DNA of 64,000 nucleotides from Natrinema sp. DC36 (GTDB lineage: Archaea; Halobacteriota; Halobacteria; Halobacteriales; Natrialbaceae): NCBI RefSeq assembly GCF_020405225.1, contig NZ_CP084472.1, positions 3,596,001 to 3,660,000 on the forward strand. Direction: 5' to 3'. Position 1 is the stretch's first letter; each line of letters begins with the position of its first letter. The translations under genes and the position numbers were made by a program. The notes below the pieces were generated by a model. The model saw nothing but the letters and a program-made list of their open reading frames with translations, had not been told where the DNA came from and searched no databases. Shown here piece after piece: positions 7,724 through 17,235 of this stretch.

Positions 7724-10700
7724 CTACTCCCGCGCTTGCGAGGCGGACAGCGTAAACGAGAACGTCGCGCCTTCCCCGGGCTCGGAGTCGACCCAGATCT
7801 CGCCGCCGTGGCGTTCGACGATGCGTTCACTGAGCGCGAGCCCGATACCCGTCCCCTCGTACTCCTCGCGGCTGTGGAGGCGATCGAAGATGGTAAATAC
7901 CCGATCCTGGTTAGCCGGGTCGATGCCGATTCCCTCGTCGCGGACCGAGACCACCCACTCGTCGCCCCGCCGGTCGGCACCGACGTGGACCCGCGGCGAC
8001 TCGTCGCCGCTGTACGTGATCGCGTTACTCAGCAGGTTCTGGAGCACCTGTCGCAACTGGCTGGCGTCGCCCTCGACGCGGGGCAGCTCCTCGACGGTGA
8101 TCTCGGCACCGCTCTCCTCGAGCTGTATCTGGAGGTCCTCGCGGACGTCCTCGAACACCGCGTTCAGATCCGTCGACTCGAACGGATCGCCCTGCGTTTC
8201 GACCCGGGAGTACTCGAGCAGCCCGTCGATCATCTCGCGCATCCGGTCGGCCCCGTCGACGGCGTAGGCGAGGAACTCCCGGCCGTCCTCGTCGAAGGCG
8301 TCGTCGTAGCGCTTCTCGAGCAGCGTCAGGTAGCTCGTGACCATCCGGAGCGGTTCCTGCAGGTCGTGGGAGGCCGCGTACGCGAACTGCTCGAGTCGCT
8401 CGTTCGATTCCTCGAGCTTTCGCTGATACTCCCGGCGCTCCGTGACGTCCTGCACCACGACCATGCCCGCGAAGATCTCGTCCTCGCCGTTCCTGACGGG
8501 GAGCGTGTGGGCGTACAGGTGACGGTCGTACCGTTCGACTTCGAAGGAGTTCGTCTCTCCGTCGAGGGCCGCGTGAAAGTACTGCTCGATCTCGTCGACC
8601 AAGTGGTCCGGATGGAGCTCGTCTATGCTGCTCCCGACGCGGTCTTCCGTGGCAACGCCGATCTCATCGAGGAGTTGCCCGCCCACGGCCGTGTACGTGA
8701 GGTCCTCGTCGAACAGGCCGACCGCGCCTTCGGGGAAGTTCTCGACGAGGGTCCGGTAGCGGCGCTCGGACTCCTCGAGCCGCCGTTCCCGGGCCTTTCG
8801 ATCGTTGACGTCCCGGACGATGCCGACCCGGTGCCACCGACTGTCGTCTTCGGGCAGCATCGCGAAGGTCCCCTCGACTGGAAGCGTATCGCCGTCCGCC
8901 GTCCGAAGGTCGGCTTCGACGGAGGGCCACTCGACGTCCGTATCCGCGGTGGCGATTTCCAGTTCCCGGACCGTCTCGGCCACCGCGTCGTCGACGACCG
9001 CGGACGCGTCCGTGCCGACGAGTTCGTCGGGGGTGTAGCCGAGCATCTCGGCGTACGTGTCGTTGACCATGGTGAACCGTCCGTCCTCGTCGACGACGTA
9101 GACGCCGTCGTTGACGACCTCGACGATCGTTTCGTACCGCTCGAGGTCGTTCTCGCGCTCGACCTGTTCGGTCACGTCCTGGGCGAAACTCAGCCCGGCG
9201 AAGATGTCACCGTCGCCGTCGCGGAGCGGTGTCGCCCAGACGCGCCAGTTTCGGCCGCCGAACGCCGTTTCCGTGCTACCGGTTTCGCCGTCCTCGACGG
9301 CCGCCCGGAACAGCGGATCGAGGTCTGCGACCGCCTCCTCGGGGAACACATCGGGCATTCGGCTCCCTTCGAGTCGGTCCGCGGACGGGAGCACCTCGCC
9401 GAGTATGGTACCCTCGGTCAGCGTATACTCGAGATCGCGGTCGTAGACGCCGACGGCACCGTTCGGGAAGTGCTGGGCCAGCGCCCGGTAGCGGCGCTCG
9501 GACTCTTCGAGGCGGCGCTCGGACTCGCGGCGTTCGGTGATGTCCTGGGACATCCCCAGTGCGCCGAAGACCGCGCCGTCGTCGTCGCGAATCGGGACGA
9601 TCCGCGCGTCGTAACTGCGATCGTTCGACGTCAGTTCGAACGTACTGGCCTCCCCCTCGAGCGCGGCCTCATAGCGCGGGACGAGTTCGGTAGCCAACGC
9701 CGGCGGCAGCACCTCTTCGAGCGGTTTCCCCTCGAGCTCTTCGATCGTGGCATCGGCCGCCTCGAGCGGAGTACCGCCGACCGTCTGATAGCACAACTCC
9801 TCGTCGACGAGGGTGACGGCCCCGTTCGGGAAGTGTTCGACGAGCGTTCGGTATCGCTGCTCGGACTCCTCGAGCTCTCGTTCTCGCGTGCGTCGTTCGG
9901 TAACGTCGCGGAAATAGACGGAGAGACCGGTCGCCGACGGATAGGCGCGAACCTCGAACCACGCGTCGAGCGGGTCGGGGTAGTACTCCTCGAACGTGAC
10001 GGTCTCCTGTTCAGACATCGCCCGTTCGTATTCCGATTTGAACGCCCGTTCGCTGGCTTCGGGGAACGCCGCCCAGATGTTCGCGCCGACCAGCTCACGC
10101 CCCTCGGGGTTGATCAGTTCGTGTGCGCGCTCGTTGAAGTAGGTGAACCGCCACTCCTCGTCGAGCGCGAAGAAGGCGTCCGAGATCCGACCGAACAGCT
10201 CCTCGCGTTCGGCGTGTGCCCGCTCGTTCTCGACGGCCGAGGCGAGGACGTCCGCGATGCGTCCCACGAAATCGGCGTCGGATTCGGTGAACGCTCGCCG
10301 TTCGGTCGCGTACGTCTCGAGGATGCCCCACGGCTCGCCGCCCGAGCCGATCGGGACGCTGATACCGCTCACGGTGTCGAGATCGGTGAGCGACGCCGGG
10401 CCGCTCGTCCCCTCGTCCGCGCGCAGGTGGTCGACGACGATGGGCTCCTCGGCGGGGCTGGACTCCGCCGACCGCGAGTCTCGATTCAACACGACGGTCG
10501 CATTCCCGACGGCCCCCGCCGTGCAGCCGATGCCCGCTCTGCAGACGCCCTTCTTCCCGTCCGGTAAGCGCTCGAGGACGACACAGTACTCGGTATCTAA
10601 CGTCTCGGCGACGGCGGCCGTCGCATCGCGGCAGAGCCCATCGAAATCGGCCCCCGCCAGCGCCTGCTGGCTCAATTCGGTGATGACCTCTTGTCGGCGA

Positions 10701-10744
10701 AGACGCGCGTGGAGATCCGCATCAGTCGGCGAAGACGTACCCAT
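7724..10744 (-). CDS. multi-PAS sensor histidine kinase (GAF-PAS5-HisKA-HATPase)
   Basis: About 1006 residues with no membrane segment. In order: an N-terminal GAF domain (roughly 30-180), five PAS units (about 190-800), a HisKA dimerisation domain with phospho-acceptor His in [12 protein letters not shown] (about 810), and a HATPase_c domain with the N box [14 protein letters not shown]1 box RDEGIGI, and G2 box [21 protein letters not shown] units 2, 3 and 5 share the motif HFPNGAV or NFPEGAV, suggesting internal duplication. The [10 protein letters not shown] type is common in haloarchaeal phytochrome-like kinases, which often lack a linked response regulator, as here. I take the second Met ([10 protein letters not shown]), because a TATA element is centred 28 nt before it. 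Confidence 0.93.
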   Translation of the reverse strand: MGTSSPTDADLHARLRRQEVITELSQQALAGADFDGLCRDATAAVAETLDTEYCVVLERLPDGKKGVCRAGIGCTAGAVGNATVVLNRDSRSAESSPAEEPIVVDHLRADEGTSGPASLTDLDTVSGISVPIGSGGEPWGILETYATERRAFTESDADFVGRIADVLASAVENERAHAEREELFGRISDAFFALDEEWRFTYFNERAHELINPEGRELVGANIWAAFPEASERAFKSEYERAMSEQETVTFEEYYPDPLDAWFEVRAYPSATGLSVYFRDVTERRTRERELEESEQRYRTLVEHFPNGAVTLVDEELCYQTVGGTPLEAADATIEELEGKPLEEVLPPALATELVPRYEAALEGEASTFELTSNDRSYDARIVPIRDDDGAVFGALGMSQDITERRESERRLEESERRYRALAQHFPNGAVGVYDRDLEYTLTEGTILGEVLPSADRLEGSRMPDVFPEEAVADLDPLFRAAVEDGETGSTETAFGGRNWRVWATPLRDGDGDIFAGLSFAQDVTEQVERENDLERYETIVEVVNDGVYVVDEDGRFTMVNDTYAEMLGYTPDELVGTDASAVVDDAVAETVRELEIATADTDVEWPSVEADLRTADGDTLPVEGTFAMLPEDDSRWHRVGIVRDVNDRKARERRLEESERRYRTLVENFPEGAVGLFDEDLTYTAVGGQLLDEIGVATEDRVGSSIDELHPDHLVDEIEQYFHAALDGETNSFEVERYDRHLYAHTLPVRNGEDEIFAGMVVVQDVTERREYQRKLEESNERLEQFAYAASHDLQEPLRMVTSYLTLLEKRYDDAFDEDGREFLAYAVDGADRMREMIDGLLEYSRVETQGDPFESTDLNAVFEDVREDLQIQLEESGAEITVEELPRVEGDASQLRQVLQNLLSNAITYSGDESPRVHVGADRRGDEWVVSVRDEGIGIDPANQDRVFTIFDRLHSREEYEGTGIGLALSERIVERHGGEIWVDSEPGEGATFSFTLSASQARE

Positions 10745-10768
10745 TCGACAGCACATAGTCGCGCAGGT

Positions 10769-10775
10769 GATAAAA
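10769..10775 (-). promoter_or_regulatory. TATA element of the histidine kinase
   Basis: GATAAAA on the plus strand reads TTTTATC on the kinase strand and is centred about 28 nt before the ATG at 10744. It supports the downstream of two in-frame Met codons as the true start. Confidence 0.5.
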
Positions 10776-10789
10776 CGTCTCGGTCACTC

Positions 10790-11140
10790 GCGGCGTCGAT
10801 ACGGGCCGTCACGTCGCTCGAACGCCACGTCGAAGAAACGGCGGTTCGCGCCTCGATGGTGTCGCCCGTCTCGGGATCGATCCACGCGCGCTCACCCGTC
10901 GCGAGGCCGACAAAATTCTCGACGGTCTGCGGTGCGCGCTCGTCGTAGAGTTCGATGTCGATATCGCCCTCGCTCGTGCGTATCGTCGCCGTCATCCCCC
11001 GCTCGTAGCCCCAGCTTCGGACGACCCACTCGCGTCGGGTCCCGTTGCTTCCGTCTCATCCGAATCATCCCCCGCACAGCCGGCGAGCGGCAGGGCGAGA
11101 CTCGAGGCGGTTCCGGCCAGTAGCGTTCGTCGATGACAAG
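10790..11140 (-). pseudogene. decayed Tat-lipoprotein cyclophilin
   Basis: Three out-of-frame pieces add up to a secreted peptidyl-prolyl isomerase. First, RRTLLAGTASSLALPLAGC, a Tat signal with lipobox, followed by an acidic tether that runs into TGA. Second, in another frame overlapping that stop, [20 protein letters not shown] and on to the [16 protein letters not shown] stretch, closely matching the N-terminal ~45 residues of the intact cyclophilin at 11268-11786. Third, after a further shift, [12 protein letters not shown], matching the [11 protein letters not shown] region, then a stop. The rest of the domain, including the active-site GSQFFI region, is gone and the kinase promoter starts at once. 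No start codon is left before the signal peptide. Confidence 0.8.
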
Positions 11141-11267
11141 TGATACCGTTCGTGGATTCGGCACCGAAGTAACGATATCGGCTCTGCTGCCGGTGACGTG
11201 TACCGCATCCCGCTCGAGCCGAGCGCCGAACCGCCAGAAAAACGTCCGTGACCGGTCGATCGACGCG

Positions 11268-11786
11268 TTACTCGTAGTCGACGGAGACGGACTCGAGGAC
11301 GACATCTTCTTTCGGCTGGTCGTTGGCGTTCGTGTTGACGTCGCCGATCTCGCGAACGACGTCCATGCCGTCGGTGACCTTGCCGAACACGGAGTGGCGG
11401 TCGTCGAGGTGGGGCTGGGGACCGAGCGTGATGAAGAACTGCGAGCCGTTGGTGTCGGGGCCGGAGTTGGCCATGCTCAGGACGCCCTCGTCGTCGTGGC
11501 GGAGCTCGTCGTGGAACTCGTCGTCGAACTGGTAGCCGGGGCCGCCGCGACCGGTCTCGGTCGGGTCGCCGCCCTGAATCATGAAGTCCTCGATGACGCG
11601 GTGGAAGGCCACGTCGTCGTACAGCGGCTCGCCGTCGACTTCCTCGCCCGTTTCGGGGTCTTCCCAGGTCTTGCCGCCAGTCGCGAGCCCGACGAAGTTG
11701 TCGACGGTCCGGGGCGCGCGCTCGTCGTACAGTTCGACCTCGATGTCGCCCTCGTTCGTGTGTAGCGTCGCAGTAACGTCTCCCAT
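11268..11786 (-). CDS. cyclophilin-type peptidyl-prolyl cis-trans isomerase
   Basis: A 172-residue single-domain cyclophilin that catalyses proline isomerisation during folding. Catalytic and binding segments are intact: [15 protein letters not shown] (with the active-site Arg), [16 protein letters not shown], and [12 protein letters not shown]. The halophile-type insertion [14 protein letters not shown] is present near residue 45. No signal peptide precedes [14 protein letters not shown], so it is cytosolic. I chose the ATG at 11784-11786 because the long upstream extension has no family similarity. It lies next to the decayed, exported version of the same family. Confidence 0.95.
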   Translation of the reverse strand: MGDVTATLHTNEGDIEVELYDERAPRTVDNFVGLATGGKTWEDPETGEEVDGEPLYDDVAFHRVIEDFMIQGGDPTETGRGGPGYQFDDEFHDELRHDDEGVLSMANSGPDTNGSQFFITLGPQPHLDDRHSVFGKVTDGMDVVREIGDVNTNANDQPKEDVVLESVSVDYE

Positions 11787-11937
11787 ATCCTCAGGGACGG
11801 CGGGACGAGTGAAAACGCTAGTGGTCTCGAGTCGGCGACCACTGAGCCCGCATCCACCGATCCATCGGACGACGGGACGGACACGTCTGCCGGCGGCCGG
11901 CCGCAGGTACATACCGCGGGACGTGGAACGTCCGGGC

Positions 11938-12909
11938 ATGAGCGAGGGTACGCACACGGCTGAACAGGTAACGCTCGCACGGTTGCCGTCGGGAGTCGAA
12001 CTGACGACGACGGTCCACACCTATCGCGGCGGCGAATCGGGCCCGACGCTGTACGTGCAGGCGGCCCAGCACGGCCGCGAGATCAACGGGACCGAGGTGC
12101 TGCGACGGTTCCACGAGCGACTCCCCCTCGAGTCGCTGTCGGGGACCGTGATCGCCGTCCCCATCGCGAATCCGCTGACGTTCGATCGCGTCTCCTACAC
12201 GACGCCGGAACAGCTCGATAGCGTCAACCCGAACATGAACCGGATCTGGCCGGGTGACAGCGACGGGAGCCTTCACCAGCGCATGGCCGCCCGGCTCTGG
12301 GAGTTCGTCACGGCGGCCGACGCCCTCGTCGACCTCCACACGGGGAGCCCCAACATGCTCCCCCACGTCGTCTACCGCGAGGACGACGAACGCTCTCGCA
12401 GCCTCGCCGACGCCTTCGGAACCGACCTCCTCCTGTCCGAACAGGCCGACGAAGACGCTCCCGACGAGTGGCACCACCGCGGTTTCGCGGGAAAGCTCCG
12501 GGTGGCCGCCGCCGAGAAGGGGATCCCGTCGATCACGCCCGAACTCGCACACAACAAGCAGATTCTCGAGGACGTCGTCGACGAGGGCGTCGACGGCCTG
12601 CTCGACGTCTGCCGGTATCTCGGTCTCCTCCCCGGCGACGTTCCCGATCGCGACCCGATCGTCGCCCGGAACCACCTCGGGCAGGTCACCGCCGACGACT
12701 CCGGGCTCTTCCGGCCGACTCCGTCGCTCGAGGTCGGCGAGTCGATCTCCGAGGGAACGGCCATCGGGACGGTCTATCATCCGGCGACGTACGAGCCGCT
12801 CCACGACGCCCGCGCGGACCGCGACGGGGTGCTCTACGCGCTCACCCGCGAGGCGACCGTGACCGCGGGCGACCAGCTCGCGAGCGTGGCGCTGGTCCGC
12901 GAGGAGTGA
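11938..12909 (+). CDS. succinylglutamate desuccinylase/aspartoacylase-family zinc hydrolase
   Basis: A 323-residue member of the AstE/AspA branch of the M14 zinc-carboxypeptidase fold, hydrolysing an amide bond. Zinc ligands are visible as HGREING (His and Glu) and a distal His in ALVDLHTG. A substrate-binding [12 protein letters not shown]...NPNMNR region and a C-terminal beta-rich domain (from about residue 255, with [16 protein letters not shown]) fit the family. The ATG at 11938 is about 150 bp from the divergent cyclophilin start. Substrate could be an N-acyl amino acid or ectoine-like compound; nothing nearby decides it. Confidence 0.9.
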   Translation: MSEGTHTAEQVTLARLPSGVELTTTVHTYRGGESGPTLYVQAAQHGREINGTEVLRRFHERLPLESLSGTVIAVPIANPLTFDRVSYTTPEQLDSVNPNMNRIWPGDSDGSLHQRMAARLWEFVTAADALVDLHTGSPNMLPHVVYREDDERSRSLADAFGTDLLLSEQADEDAPDEWHHRGFAGKLRVAAAEKGIPSITPELAHNKQILEDVVDEGVDGLLDVCRYLGLLPGDVPDRDPIVARNHLGQVTADDSGLFRPTPSLEVGESISEGTAIGTVYHPATYEPLHDARADRDGVLYALTREATVTAGDQLASVALVREE

Positions 12910-12945
12910 CCGACCGCAGGTCTCGGGGCGAGCAAACGGGCCGGC

Positions 12946-13704
12946 TCAGGCCGAAAAGCCGCCGTCGACGACGAGTCCGTGGCCGTTGACAAACGAGGAC
13001 TCCTCGCTGGCCAGGAAGAGGATCGCGTCCGCGATCTCCTCCGGTTCGGCGAGGCGTTTGAGCGGATACTGCTGAATCATTCGCTCGCGAGCCTTCTCGG
13101 GATCCTCCTGATCCTCGAGATACTGGTCGAGCAGGGAGGTCTCGGTGAAGCCGGGACAGACCGTGTTCGCGCGGACGCCGTACGGGCCGGCCTCCGAGGC
13201 GACCGCTCGCGTCATGTTCAGAACCGCGCCCTTGCTCATCGAGTAGGCGGACTGCTTCGGAAGCCCGAGGATGCTCGCCAGCGAGCCGACGTTGACGATG
13301 GCGCCGTGGCCCTGCTCCTTGAGGTGGGGGAGCGCCGCGTGACAGCCGTTCCAGACGCCCTTGACGTTGATGTCGATGACGAAGTCCCGGACGTCGTCCT
13401 CGAGGGTCTCGAGGCTACCGGCCGGATGGCCGGTCCCGGCGTTGTTGACCATCACGTCCAGTCCGTCGTCCTCGGCGACCGCGTCGACCACCGCGTGGAA
13501 CTGATCGCTGTCGGTCACGTCGAGTTCGTGGAACTCGGCGTCGCCGCCGGAGTCCTCGATGGCCTCGGCGACCGCCCGTCCGCCCTCGGTGTCGATGTCG
13601 GTCACAATGACGCGTGCCCCTTCTTCGGCGCAGCGCTCGGCCGTCGACCGACCGATCCCCGACGCCGCACCCGTGATAACTACGGTTTTGTCTTCGAGTC
13701 GCAT
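12946..13704 (-). CDS. short-chain dehydrogenase/reductase (FabG-like)
   Basis: A 252-residue classical SDR with TGAASGIG near the N-terminus, DIDTEGG after beta2 (an Asp that favours NAD over NADP), NNAGTG, catalytic Ser in NVGSLASI, and YSMSKGA with Tyr and Lys. The C-terminus (ASEESSFVNGHGLVVDGGFSA) is complete. Start taken at MRLEDKTVVITGAASG; an in-frame Met 13 codons upstream adds an unusual extension. Likely oxidises a hydroxyacyl or alcohol substrate. Convergent with the zinc hydrolase with 36 bp between. Confidence 0.92.
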   Translation of the reverse strand: MRLEDKTVVITGAASGIGRSTAERCAEEGARVIVTDIDTEGGRAVAEAIEDSGGDAEFHELDVTDSDQFHAVVDAVAEDDGLDVMVNNAGTGHPAGSLETLEDDVRDFVIDINVKGVWNGCHAALPHLKEQGHGAIVNVGSLASILGLPKQSAYSMSKGAVLNMTRAVASEAGPYGVRANTVCPGFTETSLLDQYLEDQEDPEKARERMIQQYPLKRLAEPEEIADAILFLASEESSFVNGHGLVVDGGFSA

Positions 13705-14302
13705 ACGTCTCGCATCGAACGGCTGATACATGAAATCGTTCATAATTACCGCGTTCGAGAATTATTCTGTCACGTACGTCTGGAAACCATCGAACAGTGG
13801 AAACTTCTTCGCCGTGATCGTCGGTCGGTCCCGTCTCCGCGGCCTACCCGTGACGGTCCGCCTCGTGATCGGTGAACGCACCGGCCGGGAATCACACAGT
13901 TTCAATCTGATAACTATACTGATGCTACTCACAACGTATCGAAACTCAGATCATACTGGTTGTTCCGTCAGTCTCCTCCCGACTCGAGCAGCGAAAATCG
14001 ACTAATACTCTCGGTAGATGCCTTGTCGATGATGAATCGGTCGGATCGAACGTACGAGAGTGTATTCTTCTCCGATCGGTGTCTTCACCAGTAGAGACGC
14101 CGATAGTGTGCGATTTACACTGTATAGACTGTTATTGGATCGTAATCAGCAACTCACTCGAGCGGACGGATACCTGCGCGTCTATCGCTCACCTATCGAT
14201 ACCACAAACTATATCTGTTTCTGTTAGGATAGTATCGATAATCCCCTCGGCGTTTGCCCGGACCGACACCTTGATTCGGCCGATGGCCGTCGCCGACGGT
14301 GT
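13705..14302. other. AT-richer gene-free stretch
   Basis: About 600 bp of markedly lower GC than its surroundings. Short frames exist on both strands but lack haloarchaeal codon bias and any recognisable domain. It must hold the promoters of the SDR (minus) and of the MATE transporter (plus). A weak dyad AGTGT/ACACT (14105-14121) is visible; its meaning is unknown. Confidence 0.6.
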
Positions 14303-15676
14303 ATGGCCGAGCTCAGCGGTTGCGTCCGGACCGTCTGGCGGCGGACCCTCTCGCTCTCGTGGCCACTCGCCGTCCAGCAGACGTTCAACACGCTGATGCG
14401 GACGGTCGACATCGTCGTCACCGGCCTGTTCTCGCCGGCGGCCGTCGCCGCGGTCGGGCTAGCCGATCTCTACGCCCAGCTCCCGCTGCGGCTCGGGCTC
14501 GGGCTCGGAACCGGCGCGATCGCCCTCTCGAGTCAGGAGACGGGACGGGGTGTGGTATCGACCCGTGACCGGTCGATCACCCAGGCGTTTATCATCGGAT
14601 TTCTGGCGGGCCTGCCGCTCCTGCTCGTCGGATTGACGCTGTCGGGTCCGCTGATCGCCCTGCTCGGGGCCGAACCCGCGGTGGTCGACATGGGCGGTCA
14701 GTACCTCGCGCTCGTCTTCGCGGCTGCGCCGATGCGTATCGTCGGCCTGATCGGCGCGCGGTCGTTACAGGGGACCGGCGACACGCGGACGCCGATGGTG
14801 GTCAACGGCGGCGCGAACGTCATCAATATCGCGGCGACGGTCGGCCTGGGGCTCGGACTCGGCCCGTTCCCGAATCTGGGCATCGTCGGCGTCGGGCTGG
14901 CCACGGCGGTCAGCCGGACGATCGAGGCCGTCGCGATCACGGCCGCGGTTGCCAGCCCACGGACGACTCCCTCGTTCGCGCGACCGCGTAGCCTAACCAT
15001 TACGCGCCAGCTCGTGGCGGTCAGCCTGCCGAACGTCGCGGAGGGACTGAGCACGTCGCTCGCGAACTTCCCGTTCAACGCGCTCCTGTTGACCTTCGGG
15101 ACCGACGTAACGGCCGCCTATCACATCAGTCGGCGGGTCTATCAACAGTTCAGCGGACCGCTATACCGCTCGTACAGCGTCGCCGCGAGCATCATCGTCG
15201 GTCAGCTGCTCGGGGAGGGGGACCCCGACGAGGCGCGATTCGCGGGGCTGGCGATCACGGCGCTCAGCGTGCTCACGCTCGGACTCGCCGCCGTGGTCCT
15301 GGTCGCCGGCGCGAGACCGATCGCTCGACTGTTCACGGGCGATCCCGCCACGCTCGAGCACGCGGCCGCCTTCACTCGCGCCTTCGGCGTCTCGATGCCG
15401 TTCTTCGGGCTGTTCTTTCCGCTGTCGGGCAGTCTCCGCGGCGCGGGCGATACGCGGACGCCGTTTTACGCCCGGTTGACCGGGACCACCCTGTTTCTGC
15501 TCGGCTTCTCGTACCTCGCCGGAGTCACGCTCGGCTACGGACTCCTCGGCGTGTACGCCGGCATCGTGCTCAGCTACGCGTGGTGGGCCCTCGTCGTCGG
15601 GCTGGGGTTCCTGTGGGGTGACTGGGCGGCCGGTGCGGCGGCGATGATGGCCGAACGAGCGGAGCAACCCGAGTAA
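14303..15676 (+). CDS. MATE-family efflux transporter
   Basis: A 457-residue multidrug and toxin extrusion antiporter with about 12 membrane segments in two homologous halves: each half shows the LQGTGDTRTPM or LRGAGDTRTPF signature (around residues 155 and 380), which is diagnostic for the family. It would export cationic or organic compounds at the expense of Na+ or H+. The ATG at 14303 gives the usual short N-terminus (MAELSGCVRTVWRRTLSLSW). It stands alone between two AT-rich intergenic regions. The exported substrate cannot be inferred. Confidence 0.93.
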   Translation: MAELSGCVRTVWRRTLSLSWPLAVQQTFNTLMRTVDIVVTGLFSPAAVAAVGLADLYAQLPLRLGLGLGTGAIALSSQETGRGVVSTRDRSITQAFIIGFLAGLPLLLVGLTLSGPLIALLGAEPAVVDMGGQYLALVFAAAPMRIVGLIGARSLQGTGDTRTPMVVNGGANVINIAATVGLGLGLGPFPNLGIVGVGLATAVSRTIEAVAITAAVASPRTTPSFARPRSLTITRQLVAVSLPNVAEGLSTSLANFPFNALLLTFGTDVTAAYHISRRVYQQFSGPLYRSYSVAASIIVGQLLGEGDPDEARFAGLAITALSVLTLGLAAVVLVAGARPIARLFTGDPATLEHAAAFTRAFGVSMPFFGLFFPLSGSLRGAGDTRTPFYARLTGTTLFLLGFSYLAGVTLGYGLLGVYAGIVLSYAWWALVVGLGFLWGDWAAGAAAMMAERAEQPE

Positions 15677-16266
15677 CTACATTGATTCGGGTCCGACGCG
15701 ATCGATCGAGTGCCGAACCGTCGCTCTGCTCGTCGCCCGTTTGGCGACTTATATACCATATCATTTCTGCCATGTCTTCAATATTATATTTTTATTGGTA
15801 TTTTCCCCTCTCCCGTTCTCTCACATCGATCTACTCGAACTGGGTCGCTTCCGACGTATTTCTTTGGAAATATGATCGCGTGGCCGTTTATTAGGCTATA
15901 TTTGAGGTGGAGATGAACGATACTCAGGCGTTGACTCTCTCCACGCTCTTCGGCGACAAATATCTGACATATTTTACAATGTACTATCGTACCGTCATCT
16001 GTGGGAACTGTCGTTCTCGTCCGGTTGGACTCGAGAGCTCGAGTCGTCAGTCGGTTCACGTCACCGTCGCAGCGACGCGGTCGACGAGAAACAGAAAATT
16101 ACGTTCATAAGGGTGTAATTCTTCGGTGTGGCGGTGGACGGGAACGCGTCGCGAACTCCGCTTGGGGGGTGCGACGAGGCCGATCCGCTCGGCGGTCGTT
16201 CACTGTGGGGTTCGGTGCTGTCGTCTCGAGCGACGCCGCAATATCGTGTTCACTCCCATTGAACAA
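15677..16266. other. AT-rich gene-free stretch
   Basis: About 590 bp between the 3' ends of the MATE gene and the IclR gene. It is unusually AT-rich around 15760-15990 and has short frames without recognisable domains. Convergent genes flank it, so it is not needed as a promoter. I see no IS ends; it may be decayed foreign DNA. Confidence 0.6.
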
Positions 16267-17040
16267 CTACGAGAACATCATATTCACTTCGATCGTGTTC
16301 GCCGTCGACAGTAGCTGATCCTGGAAGTCGGTCTTTTCCCATTTGTTCTCGAGCTGGTGTTGTGGTCCGGCGACGCTGACGGCCCCGTAGACGGTCCCGT
16401 CGGGGTCCAGTATCGGCGCGCCGATCGCATTGATTCCGGGCAGGTACTCCCCGCGAGTGTACGCGACGCCCTCGTCGCGAACCGTTTCGAGTTCCTCGGA
16501 GAGCGTCTCTCGGTCGGTGATCGTCTTCTCGGAGAACGCGGGGAGTCCCCACTCGTCGATGATCTCGTCGACGCGTTCCTCGGAGAAGTGTGCGAGCATG
16601 GCCTTCCCGCCGGCCGAATTGTGGAGGTAGGTGTGCGTCCCGATGTCGATATCGCTCGTGAACGACCGAGGCCCCTCGCCGATGTTAATGACCGTTCCGA
16701 GTCCGTTCTGGTGTGTCGAACAGAGCACTCGTTCCCCCGTTTCGTCCGCGAACTTGTCGATTGGCCCATCGGACGCCGCGTACAGCGGTTCGGCGTGTTT
16801 GACGTGTTCGCCGAAGGAAAGAAACCGCAGACTCAACCGGTATTCGTCACCTTTCTGGACCACGTACCCTTTCGAGCGCAGCGTCGTCAGATGGGCGTGG
16901 ACCGTACTCTTCGCCAGCCCCGTTCGCTCGGTGAGATCCGTCACACCGGCCCCCTCAGCCTGCCACAGCGCCTCGAGCACGTCGAGCGTTTTGACCACCG
17001 CTTCGATCCGCGCCCCCCCGTCAGTGCCTGTTGTTGCCAT
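16267..17040 (-). CDS. IclR-family transcriptional regulator
   Basis: A 257-residue regulator with an N-terminal winged helix-turn-helix (residues ~10-70: VTDLTERTGLAKSTVHAHLTTLRSKGYV) and a C-terminal ligand-binding IclR domain (about 80-255) with GERVLCSTHQNG and SAGGKAMLAHF. Such proteins usually sense small organic acids or aromatic intermediates and control the adjacent catabolic genes. The gene is divergent from an acyl-CoA dehydrogenase/hydrolase pair with about 195 bp between the start codons, and paired GTTC/GAAC half-sites lie directly before its own start, suggesting autoregulation. Confidence 0.93.
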   Translation of the reverse strand: MATTGTDGGARIEAVVKTLDVLEALWQAEGAGVTDLTERTGLAKSTVHAHLTTLRSKGYVVQKGDEYRLSLRFLSFGEHVKHAEPLYAASDGPIDKFADETGERVLCSTHQNGLGTVINIGEGPRSFTSDIDIGTHTYLHNSAGGKAMLAHFSEERVDEIIDEWGLPAFSEKTITDRETLSEELETVRDEGVAYTRGEYLPGINAIGAPILDPDGTVYGAVSVAGPQHQLENKWEKTDFQDQLLSTANTIEVNMMFS

Positions 17041-17047
17041 ACTTCAC

Positions 17048-17087
17048 GTTCGACGAAGCGAACTAAAACTGTTCCGCTCTGCTGAAC
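17048..17087. promoter_or_regulatory. candidate IclR operator and core promoter
   Basis: Two inverted half-site pairs lie just before the regulator's ATG: GTTCG/CGAAC with a 6-bp gap (17048-17063), and GTTC/GAAC with a 9-bp gap (17071-17087). Between them the minus strand reads AGTTTTAGTT (17061-17070), a TATA-like element 21-30 nt before the ATG. A protein bound here would cover the promoter. Confidence 0.45.
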
Positions 17088-17207
17088 GCTACTTCCCCAT
17101 GAAAAAATCGTGTTATATTCTCATTCCCGGATTTTATCGGCTCAGTCGACCGAACGCGGGCGAATCGGTTCACACACTGTCATTGAAAGACTGTAACACG
17201 GTAACGC

Positions 17208-17214
17208 TTAAGTA
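17208..17214 (+). promoter_or_regulatory. TATA-like element of the acyl-CoA dehydrogenase
   Basis: TTAAGTA is centred 25 nt before the ATG at 17236, which supports that start over the in-frame ATG at 17224. Confidence 0.45.
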
Positions 17215-17235
17215 TCGAGTTATATGAGATATGTT

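Noticed and set aside
7736-10567. 943-residue open frame antisense to the histidine kinase
   Set aside because: It mirrors the kinase codons and has no recognised domain.
13730-14005. 91-residue plus-strand frame upstream of the MATE gene
   Set aside because: No recognisable domain, atypical codons, and it overlaps the promoter region of the SDR.
15784-16059. 91-residue minus-strand frame in the AT-rich stretch after the MATE gene
   Set aside because: Has a CxxC-like pair only (CKICQ) and no other support; probably chance.
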